From contig CABRXX010000015.1 in assembly GCA_902475025.1 (NCBI GenBank), positions 1 to 55,603 of the forward strand: a DNA stretch of 55,603 nucleotides, read 5' to 3'. Source of the stretch: Merdiplasma sp905207905 (lineage in GTDB: Bacteria > Bacillota > Clostridia > Lachnospirales > Lachnospiraceae). Every line of letters starts with the position of its first letter. The stretch's first letter is position 1. The position numbers and the translations under genes are program-made. Of the stretch, positions 1-8,548 are shown piece by piece. The notes below the pieces were generated by a model. That model was not told where the DNA came from. It searched no databases and was given only the letters and a program-made list of their open reading frames with translations.

Positions 1-1149
1 TCCAACTTTAACCTGGTCATGGGGGAGGGAAAACGGGAAAAAGCCCCTTATTTCATTGGGAATGCCGCATCTATGCTGCTGGCAAGCGGAACGGTATTGT
101 TCCTGGCGTCAGAGGTATTTTTGCATCCTATGCTTCAGCTTTTTGGTTCGCCGGCAGATGTGCTGCCTTATGCGGAGGAATATGTAAAGATCACAGCCCT
201 TGGTTTTCCTTTTTTGATCGTCACTACAGGCGGAGGGCATCTGATGCGGGCAGATGGAAGCCCTAAAATGGCAATGATCTGCAACCTGTCCGGTGCGGTA
301 ATCAATACGTTTCTCGATGCGCTGTTTGTAATGGGATTTGGCTGGGGAATGGCCGGAGCAGCGGCAGCTACGGTGATGGGACAGGTTTTTTCCGGAATCC
401 TGGTGATCCGGTATCTGATGCGCTATAAGACGGTGGCACTGGAGAAGAAGCACTTTCTTCCTCAGTGGAGGTATCTGGGGAAAATCATGGCGTTGGGAGC
501 AGCCAACAGCTTTAACCAGATTGACATGATGGTGGTGCAGATTTCCCTGAATAATCTGCTGAAGTTTTACGGGGCGCAGTCCGTGTACGGGGAGTCTGTG
601 CCCATTGCCTGCGCGGGGATCGTGATGAAGGTGAATCAGGTGTTCTTTTCCATCATCATTGGCATCTCTCAGGGAACCCAGCCCATAGAAGGGTATAATT
701 ACGGGGCCGGGCAGTATGCCAGAGTGAGAAAAACCTATGGACTGGCAGTGAAAGCCGGAATGGCGCTGTCCGCCTGTGCGTTTTTGATTTTCCAACTGTT
801 TCCCAGGCAGCTTTTAAGTCTGTTCGGAGACGGAAGCGAAGCGTACTATCAGTTTGGCATCAGCTATTTTCGGATTTTTCTGGCAGGGACGCTGATCAAC
901 TTTTTGCAGCCTCTGTCCTCCTCTTTTTTTACTTCCATTGGAAAGGCTTACAAGGGAATGTTTTTGTCCCTTACCAGACAGATTCTGTTTTTGCTGCCCT
1001 TGCTGTTTTTCTTCCCAAGAGTGATGGGAATTGAGGGAATCCTCTATGCCGGACCGGTGGCAGACGGCTTAGCTTTTGCGGCGGCAATTCTTATGGTACG
1101 GCTGGAGTTTCGTAAGATGGAGAAACTGGAGCGGAAAGAAGAACAATAA
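1..1149 (+). CDS. MATE family efflux transporter, 5' end missing
   Basis: The reading frame is open from base 1, so the gene starts upstream of the window; the ATG at 19 lies inside the protein. About 382 residues are visible. They form a very hydrophobic protein with repeated transmembrane segments, the basic loop GEGKREKA typical of MATE proteins, and the second-half motif NQVFFSIIIGISQGTQPIEGYNYGA (quoted in part: GISQGTQPIEGYNYGA), which matches the MATE signature around the seventh helix. MATE proteins export cationic or other small molecules using a sodium or proton gradient. The C-terminus is a charged tail (RKMEKLERKEEQ). No partner gene is visible, and substrate cannot be told. The family call is secure; the exact subfamily is not. 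Confidence 0.9.
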   Translation, partial: SNFNLVMGEGKREKAPYFIGNAASMLLASGTVLFLASEVFLHPMLQLFGSPADVLPYAEEYVKITALGFPFLIVTTGGGHLMRADGSPKMAMICNLSGAVINTFLDALFVMGFGWGMAGAAAATVMGQVFSGILVIRYLMRYKTVALEKKHFLPQWRYLGKIMALGAANSFNQIDMMVVQISLNNLLKFYGAQSVYGESVPIACAGIVMKVNQVFFSIIIGISQGTQPIEGYNYGAGQYARVRKTYGLAVKAGMALSACAFLIFQLFPRQLLSLFGDGSEAYYQFGISYFRIFLAGTLINFLQPLSSSFFTSIGKAYKGMFLSLTRQILFLLPLLFFFPRVMGIEGILYAGPVADGLAFAAAILMVRLEFRKMEKLERKEEQ

Positions 1150-1290
1150 GGTTTGGATGATTAGAGACAGAGCCGGAAGTGGATCATAAACGGGATGGGA
1201 AGCAGGAGCCTGAAAACGGAAGGGAAAAATCCGAAGTGCCTGGTCAGAAAAACTGTAAATGGACAGAAATTTTAAATTTGTCCGAAAGCA

Positions 1291-1330
1291 GGAGAAATTC
1301 CTTGCATATCAAGATATTTCTCCCTATAAT
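1291..1330 (+). promoter_or_regulatory. uraA promoter with symmetric dyad
   Basis: TTGCAT (1302-1307), 17-bp spacer, TATAAT (1325-1330) gives a good sigma-A promoter. A 33-bp dyad centred near 1307 covers its upstream half: GGAGAAAT (1291-1298) mirrors ATTTCTCC (1316-1323), and inside it CTTG (1301-1304) mirrors CAAG (1310-1313). This placement would suit a repressor site. A second imperfect dyad (GGACA-AAATTT/AAATTTGTCC) lies at 1261-1283. Confidence 0.6.
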
Positions 1331-1374
1331 GGGAAAAGAGAAAATCTAAAATGAAAACGAAAGAGGAGGAGATT

Positions 1375-2757
1375 ATGAATTATTCAAATCAAGTAATTCG
1401 GGATGCCCGGAAATTGGGGATCCCGAAAATGCTGCTTTTAGGAGTCCAGCATATGTTTGCCATGTTTGGCGCTACGATTTTGGTGCCGATCCTGGTGAAT
1501 GGGTATTTCCTGGAGGCCTGTGGGGAGGGCCTTACGGCCGGTCTGACCGTCTCTGTCACACTGTTCTGCGCCGGGGTTGGAACCTTGCTGTTTCATGTAT
1601 GCTCGAAGTTTAAGGTTCCTGCGTTTTTAGGTTCTTCCTTTGCATTTCTGGGAGGATTTGCCACAGTGGCCAGCCTGGATACCGGGATGTATGCGGCTAT
1701 GAGCGCCAACGAGAAAGCATCCTATGCCTGCGGCGGCGTGGTGGTGGCCGGACTTTTGTATCTGGCGCTGGCTTTGGTGATCCGTATTGTAGGCGTAAAG
1801 CGGGTGATGCGTTTCCTGCCTCCGGTGGTGACAGGACCGGTGATCATCTGTATCGGTTTAAGCCTGGCAGGTTCTGCCATCAACAATGCCTCTACCAACT
1901 GGTTTTTGGCTCTGGTGGCTCTGGCTGTGATCATTGTGTTTAATATTTGGGGGAAAGGAATGTTTAAGATCATCCCCATTCTCATGGGAGTGGTGATTTC
2001 TTATGGAGCAGCCCTGATCATGAATGCCTGCGGTATGGTGAATCCAGATGGCTCTGCGATTCTGGATTTTGCATCTGTGGCTTCCGCTGGCTGGGTGGGG
2101 ATTCCTACCTTTAAGATTTGCCAGTTTGATGTGACTGCCATTCTGGTGATGGCGCCCATTGCGATTGCAACCATGATGGAGCATGTGGGAGATATGTCTG
2201 CCATCTCTGCCACTGTGGGGGAAAATTATCTGGCGAATCCCGGGCTTCACAGAACGCTGCTGGGTGACGGACTGGCAACTTCCCTGGCAGGCTTGATCGG
2301 AGGTCCGGCCAATACTACTTATGGAGAGAATACCGGTGTTCTGGAGCTGAGTAAGGTACATGATCCGAGAGTAATCCGTCTGGCGGCAGTGTTTGCGATT
2401 ATCATCAGCTTCATTCCCAAGGTTTCCTCTATCATCAGCACTATGCCAGCATCCATCATTGGCGGGGTGAGTTTCATGCTCTACGGTATGATCTCTGCCA
2501 TCGGTGTGCGCAATGTGGTGGAAAATAAGGTAGATCTCACCAAATCCAGAAACCTGATCATCGTGGGCGTGATTTTCGTCTGCGGATTGGGCTTCTCCGA
2601 TGGCATTACCTTTACTGTGGCAGGAACTTCTATCACGCTGACGGCTCTGGCCATTGCGGCCATTGCAGGTATTCTGCTGAACATTCTTCTGCCTGGCAAT
2701 GATTATGAATTTGGAGTGAATACTTCCGGAGATCAGAATCGGGGGATTCATCAGTAA
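1375..2757 (+). CDS. uraA: Uracil permease (UraA-type, NCS2 family)
   Basis: A 460-residue membrane protein that imports uracil, probably with protons. The motif MEHVGDMSAIS carries the substrate-binding Glu equivalent to E241 of E. coli UraA, and GGPANTTYGENTGVLE carries the second Glu (E290 equivalent); the TTYGEN form fits uracil rather than xanthine transporters. About 14 hydrophobic segments are visible. I chose the ATG at 1375 rather than 1351 because AAGAGGAGGAG lies 4-14 bases before it. It is monocistronic, with its own promoter and dyad directly upstream, and faces the end of the minus-strand nitrogen operon. Salvaged uracil would complement the pyrimidine genes (pyrG, carAB) further along. 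Confidence 0.9.
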   Translation: MNYSNQVIRDARKLGIPKMLLLGVQHMFAMFGATILVPILVNGYFLEACGEGLTAGLTVSVTLFCAGVGTLLFHVCSKFKVPAFLGSSFAFLGGFATVASLDTGMYAAMSANEKASYACGGVVVAGLLYLALALVIRIVGVKRVMRFLPPVVTGPVIICIGLSLAGSAINNASTNWFLALVALAVIIVFNIWGKGMFKIIPILMGVVISYGAALIMNACGMVNPDGSAILDFASVASAGWVGIPTFKICQFDVTAILVMAPIAIATMMEHVGDMSAISATVGENYLANPGLHRTLLGDGLATSLAGLIGGPANTTYGENTGVLELSKVHDPRVIRLAAVFAIIISFIPKVSSIISTMPASIIGGVSFMLYGMISAIGVRNVVENKVDLTKSRNLIIVGVIFVCGLGFSDGITFTVAGTSITLTALAIAAIAGILLNILLPGNDYEFGVNTSGDQNRGIHQ

Positions 2758-2820
2758 GCGTAAGACAGACAGCTAAAAAGATCCAGATCGGAAGGTGCGG
2801 AATAAAAAGCACACGAAGGA

Positions 2821-3405
2821 TCAGGAATAGGTTTTGATAATATCTTCGGCCATGGAACGCTTGGAACAGCAGCGGTCCATGGCCTGTTTTTCTATATAGC
2901 GGTGGGCCTCCGGCTCACTCATGTGGAGCTCACTGATCAGCAGCCATTTGGCCCGGTTGACGGTCCGGATCTCAGCCATTTTTTCCTCAATGGATAAAGT
3001 TTTTTTCTCAAACTGGCGCAGCCGTTCCCTGGCGGTCTCCATCCAGCTTAGAGCCATTAAAAGGGTGGGTTTTGCAAGGGGCTTCGGCAGAGCGAAGGCG
3101 CCATGCAAACGGAGTTTTTCCTGAATTTCCAGGTAAAAGTCGCTCTTTGCCAGAAGCAGGACGATGGTTTCTCTGGAAGCACAGGTGTCAATGGCAAAGC
3201 GAATTCCTGGATCATCGGGAAGAGGGGCATTGATAATGACAAAATCAAAGGTGCGTTCCGCAGCGGCTCTTCTCGCGGCGCTGATACTAGAGACCGTACA
3301 CAGGTTGTAGCGGGAAGGCTCCGGAAGAAGTCCGAAGAAGGCAGAGGAAAAGTGTTCGGAGCCGGAGACCAGTAAAATACTGTAGCTTTGTTCCTGCAGA
3401 CTCAT
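2821..3405 (-). CDS. ANTAR-domain antitermination response regulator
   Basis: 194 residues. The N-terminal about 120 residues look like a degenerate receiver domain (SILLVSGSEHF..., FVIINAPLPDD), followed by a coiled-coil helix (SWMETARERLRQFEKK) and a C-terminal ANTAR domain at about 132-192 (KMAEIRTVNRAKWLLI, then AMDRCCSKRSMAEDII). ANTAR domains bind hairpins with hexanucleotide loops in nascent RNA and prevent terminator formation. It is the last gene of the glutamate synthase-glnA operon, in the same place as NitR-type regulators next to glnA in solventogenic clostridia. Hexaloop hairpins in both divergent leaders at 8.45-8.60 kb are the obvious targets (inference). The receiver seems to keep Asp in LPDDPG but the classical phospho-site is not clear. 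Confidence 0.87.
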   Translation of the reverse strand: MSLQEQSYSILLVSGSEHFSSAFFGLLPEPSRYNLCTVSSISAARRAAAERTFDFVIINAPLPDDPGIRFAIDTCASRETIVLLLAKSDFYLEIQEKLRLHGAFALPKPLAKPTLLMALSWMETARERLRQFEKKTLSIEEKMAEIRTVNRAKWLLISELHMSEPEAHRYIEKQAMDRCCSKRSMAEDIIKTYS

Positions 3406-3439
3406 GGAAGGTCCTCCCTTCTGTTTTTGGATATCGGTG

Positions 3440-3469
3440 GCATCCGCGTTGTTCCAGGTACACGGATGC
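3440..3469. other. Intergenic hairpin with GCATCCG motif
   Basis: GCATCCG (3440-3446) pairs with CGGATGC (3463-3469) across a 16-base loop, in the gap between glnA and the ANTAR gene. On the minus strand it reads GCATCCGTGTAC, a word that recurs in three other intergenic gaps of this window (26.45, 43.72 and 44.67 kb). It lacks a T-tract, so it is not an obvious terminator. Confidence 0.45.
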
Positions 3470-3498
3470 GAAAGTTTCCGAAGACAGCTGCAACAGGA

Positions 3499-4794
3499 TC
3501 AATAAGGAATGGAGGAATCGGATACGCAGGGATCTGTCCCGGCAGGTTCCTCTGTGGTGTACAGCTTTAGAATCGCTTCCGGCAGACAGCTCCGAATAAA
3601 GCTGCTGTTCGCTGCCAGTTTTCTGGCGGCTGTCAGATTCGCCGGAAGTTTTTGAAAGGGCGCCAGGATGCGCTCATCTGCCTGAAACAGATTGAAATCC
3701 GCAGGGGCAGGAGGTTTCAGCTGTTTTTGAATCCCATAAAGCCCGGCGTAGATCATCAGGGCGAAGGACAGATAAGGATTGGCGGAGGGATCCGGGGAAC
3801 GCAGTTCTGCCCGACGGTATTCCCCCGCAGCAGCAGGAATCCGAATCAACTGGGAGCGGTTTTCATGGGACCAGGAGACGTAGGCTGGGGCCTTATTTTG
3901 TCCAAAACGCAGGTAGGAGCTTTGGGAAGGATTGAAAAACAGAGTCATCTCCCTAACTTTTTCCAGGATTCCTGCAACCATAGGGGGAAGTAGAGTTTCA
4001 TCGCTCTGAAGGCTGCCTGGGAGAACGCCTGGCTCCTTCCGGAGACTTTTCACAGAGAGGTTGATGTGAAAGCCGTTGCCGGGCTGCTCCTTTAGCGGCT
4101 TCGGCCCAAAATCAGCGGCCAGTCCGTTGCGCAGAGCCACAGCCTTTACCACGGTCTGAAAGGTCATGGCATTGTCTGCCGCTGCCAGGGGATCGGAATA
4201 GCGAAAATCTATTTCGTTTTGTCCGGGGCCCTCCTCATGGTGGGAACTTTCCGGCAGAATTCCCATCTGTTCCAGGGTAAGACAGATCTCTCTGCGGATG
4301 TTTTCCCCTCTGTCTTCCGGTGCAATATCCATGTAGCCGGCATGGTCATAGGGAATTTTAGTAGGCTCCCCCATCTCGTCCAGCTTAAACAGGTAGAATT
4401 CCTGTTCTGCTCCAAAGAAAAATTGATATCCGGCTTCTTGGGCTGTTTCCACAGCCCTTGCTAAAATAGCCCTGGAGTCGCATGCAAAGCGGCGGCCGTC
4501 GGGATAAAAAATATTGCAGAACATGCGTACTACCCGGCCATGTTCCGGCCGCCAAGGCAGGGGCATCAGTGTGTTCGTATCCGGGTACAGCAGAAGATCG
4601 GAGTGGGTTTCATCCCCAAAGCCTGCAATGGCAGAAGCGTCAATGGCAATTCCGCTGGAAAAGGCTCGCGGCAGTTCCTGGGGCATAATGGAGATGTTTT
4701 TCTGTCGTCCGAACACATCGCAGAAGGCAAGGCGGATGAATTTCACGTCTTCCTCTTCCAGATACTGCAGTACCTCCTGTCTAGAATATTTCAT
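3499..4794 (-). CDS. glnA: Glutamine synthetase type I
   Basis: 431 residues, the usual length of the short GSI-alpha type. It makes glutamine from glutamate, ammonia and ATP. Visible motifs are the beta-grasp N-terminus with FCDVFGRQKNI, GAEQEFYLF (metal/ATP site), HHEEGPGQNEIDF, the ATP-binding KPLKEQPGNGFHIN, and RSPDPSANPYLSFAL. The start at 4794 has an AAAGCAGGT ribosome-binding site. It follows the GXGXG protein by 23 bases and precedes the ANTAR gene by 93 bases, so it is part of one operon with split glutamate synthase: together they form a GS-GOGAT cycle. It is the second glutamine synthetase at this locus; type III lies on the other strand. Confidence 0.95.
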   Translation of the reverse strand: MKYSRQEVLQYLEEEDVKFIRLAFCDVFGRQKNISIMPQELPRAFSSGIAIDASAIAGFGDETHSDLLLYPDTNTLMPLPWRPEHGRVVRMFCNIFYPDGRRFACDSRAILARAVETAQEAGYQFFFGAEQEFYLFKLDEMGEPTKIPYDHAGYMDIAPEDRGENIRREICLTLEQMGILPESSHHEEGPGQNEIDFRYSDPLAAADNAMTFQTVVKAVALRNGLAADFGPKPLKEQPGNGFHINLSVKSLRKEPGVLPGSLQSDETLLPPMVAGILEKVREMTLFFNPSQSSYLRFGQNKAPAYVSWSHENRSQLIRIPAAAGEYRRAELRSPDPSANPYLSFALMIYAGLYGIQKQLKPPAPADFNLFQADERILAPFQKLPANLTAARKLAANSSFIRSCLPEAILKLYTTEEPAGTDPCVSDSSIPY

Positions 4795-4817
4795 ATGATT
4801 ACCTGCTTTCTCTTATC

Positions 4818-5540
4818 TTAATTGGCAACGTACATCTGTTTATAAGGATTCTGAGTGTTGGGGGTCACCAGAGTAAAGGGGGAATGGAAAATCTCTTTTT
4901 CATCCAAGCCAAAGATCTGACAGTATTCTGTAAGGAAGGCAGAAATCTGCATCAGGTCTTCCTGACTGGCCGGTGCTGCAGTCACCTGATCCGGAAAGCG
5001 GATCCCCTGGCAGCTTCCTCTCAGGAACAATTTCCCACCGTGCATGCCAGTACAGGGAAAATTTCCGGTGAGAGCTTTGCCATCCGTCTCCAGGCCCAGA
5101 ACGATAATTATGCCGCCGGCCTGGTATTCCCCAAGAAAGCTGCCTGCCCGCCCTCCAATGATGATCACAGGAACTTTGTCCTGGTAAGCTTTCATGTGGA
5201 TGCCGGTCCGGTATCCCGCATTTCCTCTTACATAGAGCTTTCCGCCCCTCATGGCATATCCGGCCGCGTCCCCCACGCTGCCATGGATCACAATCTTTCC
5301 CGCATTCATGGTATCTCCCACTGCATCCTGGGCGTTGCCTTTCACCGTCAAAAGAGAATCATTCAAGTAGGCACCCAGGGCATTTCCGGTGATTCCAAGA
5401 AGTGTAATCTGCTTTCCCGACATACCGGCTGCGAGGAACCGCTGGCCTTGGCAGCCGGTGACGGTACAGGTGCCGCCGGACTGGCGAAGCTGTTGATTTA
5501 ACGTTTTGGAATCCAAATTGGCAGCATGAATTATTTTCAT
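4818..5540 (-). CDS. Glutamate synthase GXGXG-domain subunit (GltB3-like)
   Basis: 240 residues forming the right-handed beta-helix normally found at the C-terminus of the large glutamate synthase subunit. Repeated glycine turns are visible: GITGNALGAYLNDSLL, GDAAGYAMRGGKLYVRGNAGYRTG, GGRAGSFLGEYQAGG. In the fused enzyme this domain scaffolds the ammonia tunnel. Here it is a separate polypeptide, as in archaea and many Clostridia. It lies 113 bases after the FMN subunit and 23 before glnA. No electron-transfer or catalytic residues are expected in it. Confidence 0.88.
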   Translation of the reverse strand: MKIIHAANLDSKTLNQQLRQSGGTCTVTGCQGQRFLAAGMSGKQITLLGITGNALGAYLNDSLLTVKGNAQDAVGDTMNAGKIVIHGSVGDAAGYAMRGGKLYVRGNAGYRTGIHMKAYQDKVPVIIIGGRAGSFLGEYQAGGIIIVLGLETDGKALTGNFPCTGMHGGKLFLRGSCQGIRFPDQVTAAPASQEDLMQISAFLTEYCQIFGLDEKEIFHSPFTLVTPNTQNPYKQMYVAN

Positions 5541-5653
5541 ATTATATCACATCCTTCTGAATTTTTAATGTTTTTTCTCTTTTTCTCGAAAAAATAAATA
5601 ATATCTGCCGGAAAGACTCCAGAGGAATGGCAGTTGTTTTTTGGCGCAGCATA

Positions 5654-7159
5654 TTACTCTCCTGCATGGGCGATCCCAAGAATCTTCAGTTCTTTTTCCG
5701 TAAGACCAATTCCCCGCAGCATCAGCCGGTTGCCCCGGAGGGATTCAATGGAGTTGATCCCCATGCCCCCCATCATCTCTTTAATTTCCCGATTCCAGGC
5801 AGTCATGAGATTCACCAGATGTTCCTGGCCCTGCTGAGGATCCAGACGTTTCACCAGCTCCGGGCGCTGGGTAGCGATTCCCCAGTTGCAGATACCGCTC
5901 TGACAGGTGCGGCACAGATGACAGCCGAGAGCCAGAAGGGCGGCAGTGGCTACATAGCAGGCATCTGCACCCAGAGCAATGGCCTTTACTACATCGGAGG
6001 AGCTGCGGATGCTTCCGCCGGCGATCAGGGACACCTGATTGCGGATGCCTTCCTCCCGCAGCCGCTGGTCAACCGCAGCCAAAGCCAGTTCAAGAGGGAT
6101 TCCCACATTGTCCCGAATCCTGGTGGGAGCAGCACCGGTGCCACCCCGAAAACCGTCCAGGGCAATGATATCCGCGCCGCTTCTGGCAATGCCGCTGGCG
6201 ATGGCGGCAATATTGTGGACAGCAGCCACCTTGACAATTACCGGCTTTTTATATTCAGTTGCTTCCTTAAGGGAGAAGACCAGCTGCCTTAAGTCTTCAA
6301 TGGAATAGATATCGTGGTGGGGGGCCGGGGAGATGGCATCTGCGCCCTCCGGGATCATTCTTGTGCGGGATACGTCTCCCACAATCTTGGATCCTGGGAG
6401 GTGGCCGCCGATCCCCGGTTTGGCTCCCTGGCCCATCTTAATCTCAATGGCCGCGCCTGCCTCTAAATAGGCCGGATGGACACCAAAACGGCCGGAGGCC
6501 ACCTGAACAATGGTGTTGTCTCCATAGCAGTAAAAATCTTCATGAAGCCCTCCTTCTCCGGTATTGTAGAAGGTGCCAAGCTGACTGGCAGCGGACGCCA
6601 GGGCTTTGTGGGCATTGTAACTGATGGATCCGTAGCTCATGGCGGAGAAAAGTATGGGCATGGAGAGCTCCAGCTGAGGAGGAAGCTGGCAGTCCAGTGT
6701 TCCATCTGCCTTTCTTTGGATGCGTTCCGGCTTTTTGCCAAGATAGACTCTGGTCTCCATAGGCTCCCTTAATGGGTCAATGGGGGGATTGGTGACCTGG
6801 GAGGCATTGATCAGGATGTGATCCCAGTAAACAGGCAGAGGATTGGGATTGCCCATGGAGGATAAAAGGATTCCTCCGCTGGCAGCCTGTTTGTAGATCT
6901 CCCGCACCGTATCGTTGGACCAGTTTTGATTTTCCCGTATGGTACAGCTGCTCTTTACAATTTTCAGAGCCCGTGAAGGACAAAAAGCCACGCAGCGCTG
7001 ACAGTTGACACATTTTGCCTCATCGCTGACCAACACCTTCTTTTCTTTCTGATAGAGATGCACTCCATTGGCGCACTGCCTTTCACAGGTACCGCAGCCA
7101 ATGCAGCGGTCAGCGTTCCAGATCACTTCAAATTCAGGATAAAATAGTTCCATGGACAT
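5654..7159 (-). CDS. Glutamate synthase FMN/ferredoxin subunit (GltB2-like)
   Basis: 501 residues. Residues about 18-65 hold two ferredoxin motifs of form CxxCxxCxxxC (CIGCGTCERQC and CVNCQRCVAFC). The rest is the FMN-binding synthase barrel, with SAMSYGSISYNAHKALA, GEGGLHEDF, KPGIGGHLPGSK, DIIALDGFRGGTGAAPTR, and the cysteine cluster CHLCRTCQSGICNWGIATQ that binds an iron-sulphur cluster. It reduces 2-oxoglutarate plus ammonia to glutamate. The start at 7159 forms a TAATG overlap with the amidotransferase stop and has AAGGAG 7 bases upstream, so the two are translationally coupled. No GltD-type NADPH subunit is in the operon, so ferredoxin or an unlinked partner may supply electrons (inference). 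Confidence 0.92.
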   Translation of the reverse strand: MSMELFYPEFEVIWNADRCIGCGTCERQCANGVHLYQKEKKVLVSDEAKCVNCQRCVAFCPSRALKIVKSSCTIRENQNWSNDTVREIYKQAASGGILLSSMGNPNPLPVYWDHILINASQVTNPPIDPLREPMETRVYLGKKPERIQRKADGTLDCQLPPQLELSMPILFSAMSYGSISYNAHKALASAASQLGTFYNTGEGGLHEDFYCYGDNTIVQVASGRFGVHPAYLEAGAAIEIKMGQGAKPGIGGHLPGSKIVGDVSRTRMIPEGADAISPAPHHDIYSIEDLRQLVFSLKEATEYKKPVIVKVAAVHNIAAIASGIARSGADIIALDGFRGGTGAAPTRIRDNVGIPLELALAAVDQRLREEGIRNQVSLIAGGSIRSSSDVVKAIALGADACYVATAALLALGCHLCRTCQSGICNWGIATQRPELVKRLDPQQGQEHLVNLMTAWNREIKEMMGGMGINSIESLRGNRLMLRGIGLTEKELKILGIAHAGE

Positions 7160-8253
7160 TAGTATGCTCCTTCCTTTACGCGAATGATGACCGGTTCCCC
7201 TCCGGAGGGCGCCCAGATATTTTCTGCATCAGGCTCCAGGGCCCGGATGGCGGCCTCTTCACTGCCAATGAAGACCCGGTCTTCTTTTTCTCCGATTACC
7301 ATCGACCGCAGTTTCAGACGATCATTCAACGCCATCAAACCTCCGTCGAATCCCAGAACAATGGAGAAGGGGCCTGTAATCAGCAGGCTGGGGAAAAGGG
7401 TGCGCAGATAGGTGGCAGTCTGGCTGCCCTTGGGATCCTTCATAGCTTCAATGGTGCTCCAGAAGGGGGCTGCCACTACCGTGGCTGCCTCGGTCAGAGA
7501 CAGGCCCTGGATCCGCAGCAGATAGTCCATAATATAGGTGATCACTTCTGTATCTGTCTGCAGGGTGCATTTGTAGCCGAACATTTCCATGAAGCGGCGG
7601 TTTGCATCGTAGGAAGAGATTTCTCCGTTATGTACAATAGAATAATCCAGCAGTGTAAAGGGATGGGCACCACCCCACCAGCCCGGTGTGTTGGTGGGAT
7701 ACCGCCCATGGGCAGTCCAGGAGTATCCGCTGTACTCTTCCAGCCGATAGAACTGCCCCACATCCTCCGGGTAGCCCACTGCTTTAAAGGTTCCCATATT
7801 TTTTCCGCTGGAAAAAACGTAGGCTCCCTTCATTTTTGCATTGATCTGGATCACCGTTTTTACTACAAACTCTTTTTCATCCACATGCATTTCCCGACAG
7901 ACAGATTTCAGGGGAGAAACAAAGTATCTCCAGATAATGGGTTCTCCTGTGATGGAGGGAAGCTTTCGGGTGGGAATGATCTCAGACTGGACAATCTCAA
8001 ACCGTTCTTTTAAAAAGGCTTCGCAGTCCTTTCTGGTGCTGCGGGTATCAAAAAAAAGATGCAGCGCATAAAAATCTTTATAATCCGGATAGATTCCGTA
8101 TCCGGCAAATCCTCCTCCCAGCCCGTTGGAACGCTCATGCATCGGTTTCATAGCTGCGGCAATGCGATCTCCCGGCATTCGTTTTCCCTCCCTGGAGATC
8201 ACGGCGGCAATGGCGCAGCCGGAAGGGATTCGTATTTGACCTTCCATTTTCAT
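7159..8253 (-). CDS. Glutamate synthase class II amidotransferase subunit (GltB1-like)
   Basis: 364 residues from the ATG at 8253, chosen because AAAGGAGGAG lies just upstream; the frame extends further to 8364 but without support. This is an Ntn-type glutaminase domain that frees ammonia from glutamine for the FMN subunit. The likely nucleophile is Cys13 in IPSGCAIAA, so a short propeptide must be removed to expose it, as in fused GltB and PurF. Other signatures are NGLGGGFAGYGIYPDY, HGRYPTNTPGWWGGAHPF, and YSIVHNGEISSYDANR. First gene of the minus-strand operon, behind a leader with an antitermination-type hairpin. Confidence 0.9.
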   Translation of the reverse strand: MKMEGQIRIPSGCAIAAVISREGKRMPGDRIAAAMKPMHERSNGLGGGFAGYGIYPDYKDFYALHLFFDTRSTRKDCEAFLKERFEIVQSEIIPTRKLPSITGEPIIWRYFVSPLKSVCREMHVDEKEFVVKTVIQINAKMKGAYVFSSGKNMGTFKAVGYPEDVGQFYRLEEYSGYSWTAHGRYPTNTPGWWGGAHPFTLLDYSIVHNGEISSYDANRRFMEMFGYKCTLQTDTEVITYIMDYLLRIQGLSLTEAATVVAAPFWSTIEAMKDPKGSQTATYLRTLFPSLLITGPFSIVLGFDGGLMALNDRLKLRSMVIGEKEDRVFIGSEEAAIRALEPDAENIWAPSGGEPVIIRVKEGAY

Positions 8254-8323
8254 AAAAAGCTCCTCCTTTTCCGGTAAATCAAAGAAGTCTGCGGACGGAC
8301 TTCTCCGCCTGCGGCGGGTCGCT

Positions 8324-8380
8324 TCAGCGACATATTTCCTTTCCAGCGCAATGCGGTTCTGCAAAATATTTTTGTTTCAT
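8324..8380 (-). other. Post-terminator mini-ORF, MKQKYFAEPHC peptide
   Basis: An 18-codon frame (MKQKYFAEPHCAGKEICR) starts at 8380, right after the leader terminator on the minus strand. It has CACAGGAG about 10 bases upstream. At 31201 an independent 15-codon frame on the other strand begins MKQNYFAGSHC and has the same TTTCACAGGA context after another terminator. The peptide similarity together with the shared position is the evidence; whether it is translated is unknown. Confidence 0.35.
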
Positions 8381-8402
8381 AGAAAGAAAGCTCCTGTGAA
8401 AC

Positions 8403-8462
8403 AAAAAAGACGTCCAAATTAAGGACAGTTTTCCTGCTCTTAAAATGAACGCCTTTGCTCAT
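8403..8462 (-). promoter_or_regulatory. ANTAR-type antitermination leader of the gltB-glnA operon
   Basis: Just after the predicted start of transcription, ATGAGC (8462-8457) and GTTCAT (8450-8445) form a 6-bp stem around the hexaloop AAAGGC, which has the A1 and G4 expected of ANTAR targets. The stem and loop bases are re-used as the 5' arm of a longer hairpin (8456-8439 with 8423-8406, two G-U pairs and a two-base internal loop) that ends in T6 (8408-8403). A second small hairpin (AGGA-AAACTG-TCCT, 8435-8422) also overlaps the terminator. Stabilising the first hairpin would block termination (inference). Confidence 0.65.
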
Positions 8463-8469
8463 GCCTTCT

Positions 8470-8498
8470 TTTATACATCCAGGCGGGGCATTTGTCAA
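8470..8498 (-). promoter_or_regulatory. Promoter of the gltB-glnA-ANTAR operon
   Basis: On the minus strand TTGACA (8498-8493), 17-bp spacer, TATAAA (8475-8470). It is back-to-back with the glnN promoter; the two -35 boxes are 14 bases apart, so both could be influenced by one bound protein. Confidence 0.75.
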
Positions 8499-8512
8499 CT
8501 GAAAAAAAGGGG

Positions 8513-8540
8513 TTGACAAAAAAAATGTCAGGTGTATAAT
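8513..8540 (+). promoter_or_regulatory. Promoter of the glnN-asnB-pyrG-carAB operon
   Basis: TTGACA (8513-8518), 16-bp spacer, TATAAT (8535-8540), both boxes perfect. Transcription should start near 8547, right at the foot of the leader hairpin. Confidence 0.8.
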
Positions 8541-8548
8541 ATCGGGCA

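Noticed and set aside
1858..2751. Long antisense frame opposite the uracil permease
   Set aside because: Codon shadow of a well-supported gene with no ribosome-binding site or family match; similar shadows occur opposite carB, ilvD-like and GH3 genes.
8254..8364. N-terminal extension of the glutaminase subunit to 8364
   Set aside because: The AAAGGAGGAG site directly before the ATG at 8253 marks the real start, and the extension overlaps the mini-ORF and a small inverted repeat.
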